58,166 nt of DNA from Minicystis rosea (lineage in GTDB: Bacteria > Myxococcota_A > Polyangia > Polyangiales > Polyangiaceae), in the NCBI GenBank assembly GCA_001931535.1, contig CP016211.1, forward strand, positions 15,982,501-16,040,666, written 5' to 3'. Positions 36,849-43,669 of this stretch are shown here, piece by piece; position 1 is the first letter of the stretch, and each line of letters begins with the position of its first letter. The notes below the pieces were generated by a model. That model worked only from the letters and a program-made list of their open reading frames with translations, ran no database searches and had not been told where the DNA came from. The position numbers and the translations under genes are program-made.

Positions 36849-37261
36849 ACCTCGCCTGTCCTGCGGAACCTTTCGAGCCCTGCGCTGTGGGCTTCGCGCT
36901 GCGTCCTTCTGAGACCGCAGCGGTGCCACCTACATGACCTCCGCCCGATGCCTGTGCAGGAGGGATGGCACCCCGCCGCTCAGCATCCTCGTGCCCCAGG
37001 GCTCGGCGCCCCAGGACTACCTCCGCGCGTCCGACCTGCAAGCAGCTCGGCGCCACGGGGCACGAACACCATCATGGCCCGCGTAGGCTCGCACACGGGC
37101 GACGGCGTTGTATAGGACAAACCGGCGCGCCTCTCCGTTCGCGCCTCGCCGGCCTCGATCCTGCTCGGCGCGGCAGCGGGCGCATGGCCGGGCCCATCGT
37201 GGTAGCGCCGTCTGGGCTCCGACGTGATGGCCATCCTCGCTCGGTCCGCCAAGCTCGCGTC

Positions 37262-37519
37262 ATGGCAAGTGCTGCGCGGCGGGGGCGGCCGTTTTGGGAG
37301 AAGCTCGTCGAGGACTACCAGGCGAGCGGCAAGGCGCACGTCGCCTTCGCGCTCGAGCGCGGCGTTTCGGTGAGCACCTTTCGTCAATGGCTCTACAAGC
37401 TCCGGACCGAGCTGCCGGCACAGGCCCCATCGCGTCCTGCGCTTCGCCGCCTGCCCGTCACTGTGGCCGGCTCGGCGCCGAACCGCAGCGCCGCCTCGAT
37501 GCGCCGGAAAACTACATGA
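37262..37519 (+). pseudogene. IS66-type TnpA (accessory HTH protein), 3' end destroyed
   Basis: 85 codons from ATG 37262. RRGRPFWEKLVEDYQASG, then HVAFALERGVSVSTFRQWLYKLRTE is the helix-turn-helix segment of IS66 TnpA accessory proteins. After VAGSAPN the frame reads unrelated residues and stops, whereas the second copy at 39805 keeps the proper C-terminus. No tnpB or tnpC follows. An inactive IS remnant. Confidence 0.7.
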
Positions 37520-38357
37520 TTTCGGTAAATGGGCGGGTCAGATCGAGGCAAGAGGGCGTTGTGCTGGTTGCGCGATCAGGCTGGGGGCGAAGCTCGACAT
37601 CTGCGACACCATCCTGATGAGCGAGCTCGAGGACATGCCGCTCGCGGAGGTGCTGTTCAACGCGGTGATCGACTGAGCCACGAGGCAGGCATGGCGGCGT
37701 GAGGGCTGATGGCGCAGGCGCCGAGCCCCTCGCCGAGCAGCGGCCCACGTAGCCGAGAATCAGGCAGGAGATATCCTCGGCGAGCCGGCCGTCGCGGAGC
37801 TCCTCGGGCCGCTGAGCGAGGGTATCCACGAGGAGAGCGCGCACCAGAAAGGTGAGGCGCTCCGCGGCCCGCGCGCACTCGGCCTCGGGAAGATCGGGGG
37901 CGATGCGGCGGACGAGCCCGTGGGCGCGATCGATCACCGCGCGCCACACCTCTTCGCCGGCGTCGAGGTCGCCAAAACGCAGCACCTGCGCGGCGATCAA
38001 GCCCCAGCGCTCGAGATCGGCGGCGTGCGCGGCGACGAGCTCGCCGACGAAGCGACGCACGACCTCCTCCGACGTCGCCGCGGAGCATGCTTGGCAGAGC
38101 GCCTCATCGACGCGAACCAGCATGCTCCTCACGTGAGCGTCGATGAGCAGCCGCACGATGGCGTCACGATGGGGGAAGTACTGATACAGCGATCCCACGC
38201 TCACCCCGGCGATCTCGGCCACCCGACGCGTGGTCAAGGCTTCTTCGCCGCCCCGCTTCAAGATGCGAACCGACGCCTCGAGGACCGCAGCGACGAGCGC
38301 CTGCGAGCGCTGCTGCCGGGGCATCTTCCTCGGAGAAACCGGGTTGCGAATCGGCAT
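37512..38357 (-). CDS. TetR/AcrR-family regulator with abnormal C-terminal tail
   Basis: 281 codons from ATG 38357 (a GTG at 38384 is also in frame). The N-terminal DNA-binding domain is clear: RILKRGGEEALTTRRVAEI, then AGVSVGSLYQYFPHRDAIVR. The ligand-binding domain ends near residue 195 (LILGYVG), the usual TetR length. Beyond that about 85 residues (SARGSAPAPSALTPP... to FTEIM) are low-complexity or antisense to another gene's 3' fragment, so the natural stop has probably been lost in a rearrangement. The effector ligand and target are unknown. Confidence 0.8.
   Translation of the reverse strand: MPIRNPVSPRKMPRQQRSQALVAAVLEASVRILKRGGEEALTTRRVAEIAGVSVGSLYQYFPHRDAIVRLLIDAHVRSMLVRVDEALCQACSAATSEEVVRRFVGELVAAHAADLERWGLIAAQVLRFGDLDAGEEVWRAVIDRAHGLVRRIAPDLPEAECARAAERLTFLVRALLVDTLAQRPEELRDGRLAEDISCLILGYVGRCSARGSAPAPSALTPPCLPRGSVDHRVEQHLRERHVLELAHQDGVADVELRPQPDRATSTTPSCLDLTRPFTEIM
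37580..37677 (+). pseudogene. 3'-terminal fragment of an unidentified gene
   Basis: A plus-strand reading GAKLDICDTILMSELEDMPL, followed by AEVLFNAVID and a stop at 37675-37677, looks like the C-terminus of a real protein but has no 5' part. It is antisense to the runaway tail of the TetR gene, marking a rearrangement joint. Confidence 0.35.
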
Positions 38358-38760
38358 CTCGCCGAGGAGCCTAAATGCGAACACGAGAAGGCGTCAACGG
38401 CTGGTGTTCTACGCTACAATCTCGGCCCGAGCAGCAGGCGACGCTGGAACGAGGTCCGAAGGGACCAGGGATGAAGCGTGCATACGTGGGGCCCTCACGT
38501 TGCGCTCGCTCGATCCAGTCGTGCACGCGGCGCTCGCACTGCACCGAGTAGGGAGTCCATGACGCGAACAATCCACTCGGATTGCTCTTCTCCAGCCCCT
38601 CTGTGACGGCCCCGCCGGCGAAGCGAGCGCGGGTCGACCCTCGCGCGATCCCCGGATCGGAGCGCCGTCGCCCGAGTCTGCTGGACGCGCGCCCCCAGTC
38701 TTCATCGAACGTCCGACTCTCGCGTGAACAATGTTGGTCTGTCATCCAGTGAGGTTCTTC
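38358..38760. other. Interval with a protein-like minus-strand remnant
   Basis: A minus-strand frame around 38470-38620 reads VTEGLEKSNPSGLFASWTP, then ERRVHDWIERAQREGPTYA, which is protein-like, but the flanks decay and no start or stop fits. Probably a gene remnant upstream of the TetR gene. Promoter of the following lipoprotein not identified. Confidence 0.3.
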
Positions 38761-39684
38761 ATGAGCACACGTCTTTCCGCGCTGTCACTCGCCCTCTCTC
38801 TCCTGGCCGCGGCCTGCGGTGGTGATGTCGAAGACTTCGACACGTCTCCGGTGGGCACCAGCGAGGCCGCCTTCTCCATCACGGTCGAAGACCAGGTGGT
38901 GGCGAGGCTGCCGAGCAGCACCGGGGCCGTGTATGGCTACGGCGAATACCTGCCTCCCGGGTACTTGACGTCGACCTCGTCCTATCCCGTCGTCATCCAC
39001 CTCAACGGGGCGAGCGAGTTTGGCACCTCCACCACGGAGGCGGCCCTGCTGGACGTCGTGACGCGCCACGGGGCGCTGAAGAGGATCCGCAACACGAGCG
39101 CCGGGAAGGCCTACTTCGGCCAGCACCAGGTGATGGTCTTCGCCCCCCGAGCGGCGACCAGCTGGGTGCCGGCGGACGTGAACTCGTTCGTCAACTTCCT
39201 CATCGCCAACTACCGCGTGGATACGACGCGCGTCTACCTGACGGGCCTCAGCGCGGGCGGCTACGGGAGCTGGAAGTACGCGTACGAGTACGGAGATCGG
39301 CTGGCGGCACTGGCGCCCATGGCCACCAACATCGGCGCGCCCGGGCCGACGATCACCAAGCTCCTGAACGTGCCTGTGTGGGGCGTGCACTCCTTCGCGG
39401 ACGGCAGCTCGCTGTCGGCGGAGCAGTCCTGGCTGCTCGGCGTGACCAAGAACTACGGTCAGAACCAGATGGTGAGCGTACCGTCGCCCGCCGCGTCGCT
39501 GACGTACCTCTTCAGCGCCTCCACCCACGCCTGGACATCGCAGTCCGGGGTGGTGCCGACCGGGAGCTCCATCGCGCGCCTCACCGTGTACCCGGGCTCG
39601 GCGCACGACTGCTGGACGCAGACGTACAACAACGATGCCTTCTGGGACTGGATGCTCGCCCAGCAGCGCAGCACGACCCCCTGA
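38761..39684 (+). CDS. Secreted lipoprotein esterase, alpha/beta-hydrolase fold
   Basis: 307 aa from ATG 38761. The signal peptide ends LLAAACGG. The chain follows the carboxylesterase/PHB-depolymerase-like layout: VVIHLNGASEFG near the oxyanion strand, then VYLTGLSAGGYGSWKY with the nucleophile elbow G-L-S-A-G (Ser164). A probable acid is Asp214 (SFADG) and a probable base is His282 (GSAHDCW). The substrate is unknown; serine hydrolases of this kind cut ester bonds in polymers or lipids. It is bounded upstream by remnants and downstream by IS debris. Confidence 0.85.
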   Translation: MSTRLSALSLALSLLAAACGGDVEDFDTSPVGTSEAAFSITVEDQVVARLPSSTGAVYGYGEYLPPGYLTSTSSYPVVIHLNGASEFGTSTTEAALLDVVTRHGALKRIRNTSAGKAYFGQHQVMVFAPRAATSWVPADVNSFVNFLIANYRVDTTRVYLTGLSAGGYGSWKYAYEYGDRLAALAPMATNIGAPGPTITKLLNVPVWGVHSFADGSSLSAEQSWLLGVTKNYGQNQMVSVPSPAASLTYLFSASTHAWTSQSGVVPTGSSIARLTVYPGSAHDCWTQTYNNDAFWDWMLAQQRSTTP

Positions 39685-39804
39685 TCGCCAGGACACGACG
39701 CGACGAGGCCGCCGCTCGCCCTCCATCACGAGGGGCTGTGGCTCCCCGGCAACGGCGGCGCTCTCGCACATGACCCCTCCACCACGAGCTCACGCGCCGC
39801 CCCG

Positions 39805-40068
39805 GTGGTGCCGCACGTCGCCTTCGCGCTCGAGCGCGGCGTTTCGATAAGCACCTTTCGCCAATGGCTCTACAAGCTCCGGACCGAGCTGCCGCCACAG
39901 GCCCCATCGCGTCCTGCGCTTCGTCTCCTGCCCGTCACCGTGGCCGGCGCGTCGTCTTCTTCCGAGCTGCTCGAGGTCAGCGTCAATGGCCTCGTCCTCC
40001 GCTTCCGCGCCGGCACGGATCCACGCTGCGTCGCGCGCTTGGTGGTCGCATTGCACGAGCGTGGTTGA
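39805..40068 (+). pseudogene. IS66-type TnpA, 5'-truncated
   Basis: It begins inside the helix-turn-helix (HVAFALERGVSISTFRQWLY) and keeps the C-terminus missing from the 37.3-kb copy (SELLEVSVNGLVLRF, PRCVARLVVALHERG). The upstream 30 residues are absent. Its stop overlaps the next ATG (TGATG at 40066-40070), the usual tnpA-tnpB junction. Confidence 0.75.
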
Positions 40069-40115
40069 TGCTTCTGCCGCCGAGCGTTCGTATCTTCCGT
40101 GCCTCCTCCAGCGAC
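40068..40115 (+). pseudogene. IS66 TnpB N-terminal stub
   Basis: MLLLPPSVRIFRASSS is the conserved start of IS66 TnpB (MLLLPPSVRI[FY]). The similarity ends after about 15 codons. Confidence 0.65.
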
Positions 40116-40135
40116 GAGGGCGGCGTCACGCGCAG

Positions 40136-40235
40136 CGCGTCTCGATCGGCTGAGCGTGCTCCGCGACGGCCGCGTGGCATACCGCGTGAAGCACGCTGGC
40201 CGCGGTGGCACGCACCGCGTAGCCATCCCGTCGGT
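40136..40235 (+). pseudogene. IS91-like (Y2) transposase fragment
   Basis: The plus strand reads ARLDRLSVLRDGRVAYRVKH then GRGGTHRVAIP, matching the C-terminal 'RLSxLxDGRVAYxLKxxxRxGxTHxV' segment of IS91-type transposases common in this group. About 32 codons survive. Confidence 0.6.
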
Positions 40236-40290
40236 CGTGCGCCCCCAAAGCACGTGACCACCTCGTTCGAGCGGGATACCGTGGCGTGCG

Positions 40291-40662
40291 ATGCTCACGA
40301 TTCGAAGGCATCAGGCCGCGCTCTTCGTTCAGATCGCGGTCGACCGCTTCGTCGATGCGACAGTCGCGCATTTTCGCGAGCATCTCCCGGAGATCTTCGG
40401 CGCGATCGGTGAGCCCATGATTCGCGAGACGATCCGGTACGGGATCGGCCGCGCCCGGTCTCATCGGATCGAGAGCGAGTCCGGAGTGCGCGTGTTCATC
40501 CAGATGATGTTCGTCTTCGGCCCCGGCTTCGACAGCGATCCCAGGGTGCCTTGGGCCTCACGCTGCCTGCTCGCCGCGGGAGACGAGGTCGCGCGCGTCC
40601 GCCTGCTGATCGCATCGGCCCGTGAGCACTTGAATGGGCTCGCAGCGCCCCTGGGTGAATGA
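40291..40662 (+). CDS. Small protein resembling T6SS/VgrG-neighbourhood proteins
   Basis: 123 aa. The opening MLTIRRHQAALFVQIAVDRF, then VAHFREHLPEIFGAIGE, RETIRYGIGRA, and FIQMMFVFGPGFDSDP...PWA follows a pattern I associate with small proteins encoded beside VgrG/PAAR genes and effectors in deltaproteobacteria ('MLTIR..Q...F...MV.HLR..FP...G...G...I..G...D.DP..PWA'). Biochemical role unknown; a chaperone or adaptor is suggested in that setting. Its TGA ends 1 bp before the next ATG, so the two are one unit. The link to secretion is inference: no T6SS structural gene lies in the window. Confidence 0.65.
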   Translation: MLTIRRHQAALFVQIAVDRFVDATVAHFREHLPEIFGAIGEPMIRETIRYGIGRARSHRIESESGVRVFIQMMFVFGPGFDSDPRVPWASRCLLAAGDEVARVRLLIASAREHLNGLAAPLGE

Positions 40663-40663
40663 C

Positions 40664-42073
40664 ATGGATGCTCCCGCTTCGGAAGACGAGCTCCGCGCCC
40701 GGCGCATCCTTCAGGTGTTTGCCATGCTCCCGGACGATGCTCGCGCGGCGTTCGTACGATATTTCTGGGACCACGTGAACCCTCCCCGAGGGTTTGAATG
40801 GGTCACGCAGCCGATCGGCCAGCGCGTGCTCGGCTGCCAGAGCGGGAAGCCGCTCGACCTCGGCCGCGAGGTCGCTTCGTACTTCCACGACTCCAACCTG
40901 AAGCTCCCTCCAGGTAATCTCGTACCCATACGGACCCAGCAGAAGGTGTCTGTGCTGGGCATCGAACAACAGGCTCGACAGCCAAAGACACCGCGACCGT
41001 TCACCTTCGTCAAACGAAGCGACTCCGTGTACCTCGTCATCTCTCGTGACCACGTCCTGGCGTTTCATGTCGAAAGCTACGACGAGCAGACGGACGTCGG
41101 CGTCGTGGACCAGTTGCTCTGTACCCTCACCGTTGCTGCCGTCATCAATTCGTGGCGTGCTTCGATCCCCCTCCTGGGCGACATGCTCGATGTCGTCGTC
41201 GCAGACATCGCACGATCCCAGCGGATCGACGCGACGATCGCCGCGCGCAAGCTCCTCTTCCAGACGGTCTTGGCCCAGTTCCCCGAATACAATCAGTCGG
41301 CGAAGCAGGACCCGGACGGCGCGAACGCTCGCCGCCTCCAACCGATGCCGCCGGGTTTCGCGAGCTGCGTGCAATCGCAGCCATTCGCCGCGAACCCGAA
41401 GAACGTCTTCGATGTCATCGTCCGCACGCAAAACATCCGCACGCTGGACATCGGCGAGGATGGTTGGCCACCCTCCGACTCCTTCTCTGCCCTCTACGTC
41501 AAGGAGCAATGGTATTGCGTGCAGAGCATCGCCCTCGACGAGACACGGCCCATCAGCATGATGACCGGCAAAGTCGGGCCGTGCTGCGTGGTCGTGGCGT
41601 TGGCGCGAACGGCGACCCAGTATCGTTTCGGCCTGACCCACATGCACGGCGGCGGCTGGGAGGAGCACGAGGACGACACCATTGCTTTCTTCGAGCAGCT
41701 GAGTCTCGATGCCCTCGAAGTCGATGTCTTCATCCTCGGCGGAGTCGGCCCCGACAATCGTAGCGCCGGCGAAGGTCCGGAATTCCTCGATTCCCGACTC
41801 ACGTCATGCTCGCTGGCCCTGTCTCTCCTCGAGTGGCCGGGCGTCAGGATCGCAGGAATGTATCTGAGCCCGGGGAACGATCCCACGGACACCTACGTGG
41901 CGACCCTTCAACAAGGGACAATCTCCTTCCGCGGATTCGATTGCATCCCGCTGGAGAAGCAAGAGGGACAGCTCCAACCTTCGAGCCCGGCGAGCGTCTG
42001 GACCAAGCTGCAACGGCAAAATGCCAGTCATTCACCGCCTCCAGAGCTGACGATGTTCAAATCCACCAGATGA
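40664..42073 (+). CDS. Putative Cys-His deamidase-like protein (CheD/CNF-type signature), candidate effector
   Basis: 469 aa from ATG 40664, 1 bp after the preceding stop (a GTG at 40655 would overlap). No signal peptide. Residues 1-280 are not recognised. Residues 299-345 read MMTGKVGPCCVVVALA, then FGLTHMHGG. Thr301, Cys307 and His326 have nearly the spacing of the CheD catalytic Thr-Cys-His set (6 and 17 apart in CheD, 6 and 19 here), and a later DVFILGGVG resembles CheD's FGG strand. CheD and CNF toxins are glutamine deamidases sharing this fold. The substrate is unknown. DNA around it is less GC-biased, and it sits between IS remnants and an IS630 element, as cargo would. Confidence 0.6.
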   Translation: MDAPASEDELRARRILQVFAMLPDDARAAFVRYFWDHVNPPRGFEWVTQPIGQRVLGCQSGKPLDLGREVASYFHDSNLKLPPGNLVPIRTQQKVSVLGIEQQARQPKTPRPFTFVKRSDSVYLVISRDHVLAFHVESYDEQTDVGVVDQLLCTLTVAAVINSWRASIPLLGDMLDVVVADIARSQRIDATIAARKLLFQTVLAQFPEYNQSAKQDPDGANARRLQPMPPGFASCVQSQPFAANPKNVFDVIVRTQNIRTLDIGEDGWPPSDSFSALYVKEQWYCVQSIALDETRPISMMTGKVGPCCVVVALARTATQYRFGLTHMHGGGWEEHEDDTIAFFEQLSLDALEVDVFILGGVGPDNRSAGEGPEFLDSRLTSCSLALSLLEWPGVRIAGMYLSPGNDPTDTYVATLQQGTISFRGFDCIPLEKQEGQLQPSSPASVWTKLQRQNASHSPPPELTMFKSTR

Positions 42074-42091
42074 TCTGCCCTTCGTCTCTTG

Positions 42092-42194
42092 GGAGATGGC
42101 GGGCCGTGCCTGCCGTCGTGGATTGAGCGCTGTGCGCTGATGCACGCAGGCGCAAGGAAATCGAGCGAGCCGACATCTCATTCCAACGCTCCAC
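42092..42194. repeat. Degenerate copy of the sigma/bEBP intergenic region, interrupted by IS630
   Basis: 42092-42194 aligns with 51723-51830 over about 100 bp (CGCAAGGAAATCG, TCTCATTCCA, TCGTGGAT shared). The match stops at the IS630 TA. After the element, 43525-43585 (TTACACTCACTCTC, GACTTCGC) again resembles 51860-51905. Confidence 0.65.
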
Positions 42195-43381
42195 TAAATC
42201 ACCGAGCGCGATCCGTGAACAACATCAAGCTGCCAGCCTGAGCATCGGCGTAACGCCCGTCTTACGTCGCCAAACGTACCCAATGAGGTAGTCACGGGCA
42301 TTGTTCAGCAGGGCTTTCATGGTTCGGCAGCGGTGATTGCGCGTGACGTTGGCATGCAGGTCTTGCCATACCCGCTCGATCCGATTCGCATCTGGGCAGT
42401 AGGGCGGCAGGAAGTGCAGGACGATGCGACCGCCCAGGGCTTCGAGGAAGCGGCGGGTCGCGTGAGCGGAGTGGATACCGTAGTTGTCGACGATGAGGTG
42501 AATACGCGTTGCATGGGCGTAGCTCTCCGCCAAGACGCGGAGGAGCTCGCAGAACAGCGCGGCACGCTTGTGCGCGAGGCCTGTCGTGTGCAGCGCTCCG
42601 GTGCGCACGTCGAGCGCGCCGGCCAGGTAGAACTTCTTGTTCTTGCCCGGCGTGACGACACGCCGCTGTTGCCCCGGGAGCATCCAGTCGCGCCCGAGCC
42701 GCGGGTTGAGGTGGATGTCCACCTCGTCGCCGTAGAGCACGGGCTCCTTGGCGCTGGAGCGCGCTTCGAGCGCACGGATCTCGGCCAGCCGGCGCTCACG
42801 TGCGTCGCGCTTCCACGGACACACGACGATAGGCTTGGGCATGCCAAGTCGCGCGCCGAGGCGCGCGAGCGCACGCCCCATGGTGCACACCGCCACCGAA
42901 GGGCCTCCTTCCTTCTTCATCTGCAAACAGAGCAGCTCGCGGGTCCATGTCGGTCGGCGCCAGCCGAAGTCCTCCGGTGTACGGCGGACCAGAGCCCTGA
43001 CGCGCGAGAGGAACCCTCGATCCACCTTGGGCCGGCCATTGAACCGCCGCTTGTCCCAAAGCCCTGCGAGGCCTTCCTTCGCAAAGCGGTGCGCCACCTT
43101 CACCACCAAGGATCGTGCGACATCCAAGGCCTCAGCCACCTCGGGGCTGCTCTTGCCCAACCCGAGCTTGGCGACGATCTGAAAGCGCAGCGCCGTGGCG
43201 GGGTCGCCGAGCTTGCGACCGATGCGGATCATTTGGCGGCGCTCGCCCCGCCCCATCCGGGGTACACTGTTCACGCGGGTTTCCTCTCTCGCTGGGTGTT
43301 TGGCGATTCCCAAACGAGCGAGGATGCCCGCATATTTCCATCTACTTCACGAGTTGATCTCGGTTCCCGCGCGGTGATTTA
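42195..43381. mobile_element. IS630-family insertion sequence, complete
   Basis: About 1.19 kb bounded by TA at both ends (42195-42196 and 43380-43381). The terminal inverted repeats CTAAATCACCGAGCGCGATC (left, 42194 on) and CTAAATCACCGCGCGGGAAC (right, read inward on the minus strand) match in 19 of 22 positions. One transposase fills the interior. The TA duplication is the known target preference of this family. Confidence 0.88.
42225..43274 (-). CDS. IS630-family transposase
   Basis: 349 aa from GTG 43274; longer starts are possible but lack family character. An N-terminal helix-turn-helix region (LGLGKSSPEVAEALDVARS, AGLWDKRRFNGRPK) precedes the DDE core: LYGDEVDIHLNPRLGRDW, then IHLIVDNYGIHSAH, and LPPYCPDANRIERVWQDLHA. 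All three acidic positions are present, so the enzyme may be active. It catalyses cut-and-paste transposition into TA. Full length for the family, with no frameshift. Confidence 0.93.
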   Translation of the reverse strand: MNSVPRMGRGERRQMIRIGRKLGDPATALRFQIVAKLGLGKSSPEVAEALDVARSLVVKVAHRFAKEGLAGLWDKRRFNGRPKVDRGFLSRVRALVRRTPEDFGWRRPTWTRELLCLQMKKEGGPSVAVCTMGRALARLGARLGMPKPIVVCPWKRDARERRLAEIRALEARSSAKEPVLYGDEVDIHLNPRLGRDWMLPGQQRRVVTPGKNKKFYLAGALDVRTGALHTTGLAHKRAALFCELLRVLAESYAHATRIHLIVDNYGIHSAHATRRFLEALGGRIVLHFLPPYCPDANRIERVWQDLHANVTRNHRCRTMKALLNNARDYLIGYVWRRKTGVTPMLRLAA

Positions 43382-43669
43382 GCCAGGGGAGGGGAGCCGC
43401 TCGGTGCAAACCTGCTTGGTGACGAGGTGGTGTGTTCAGCACCTCCCTCGGGATGCGCCGCGGCGGTTTGACAACCTGTGGAAGGTCACGAACGCCGCGT
43501 AGACTGCGGCCCCGACGCGGTTTGGATTGTGTATTACACTCACTCTCTGCGAGGGGTGCTCTTGCTTGACTTCGCACCCCCGGTTGCGCCTCCTACGAGG
43601 CACGATGGGGGCCAAAGCGGCCCCAATCCCCGGCGCGCTGCACGCGCCTGATCTGCCGAGGGGCTTGCA
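43382..43669. other. Upstream region of the disintegrin-repeat lipoprotein gene
   Basis: No gene. It contains the second half of the IS630-split relic (43525-43585) and 43432-43462, a short repeat shared with 27606-27636. The promoter of the downstream gene probably lies here; an AT-rich TTGTGTATTACACT near 43526 is the best candidate. Confidence 0.4.
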
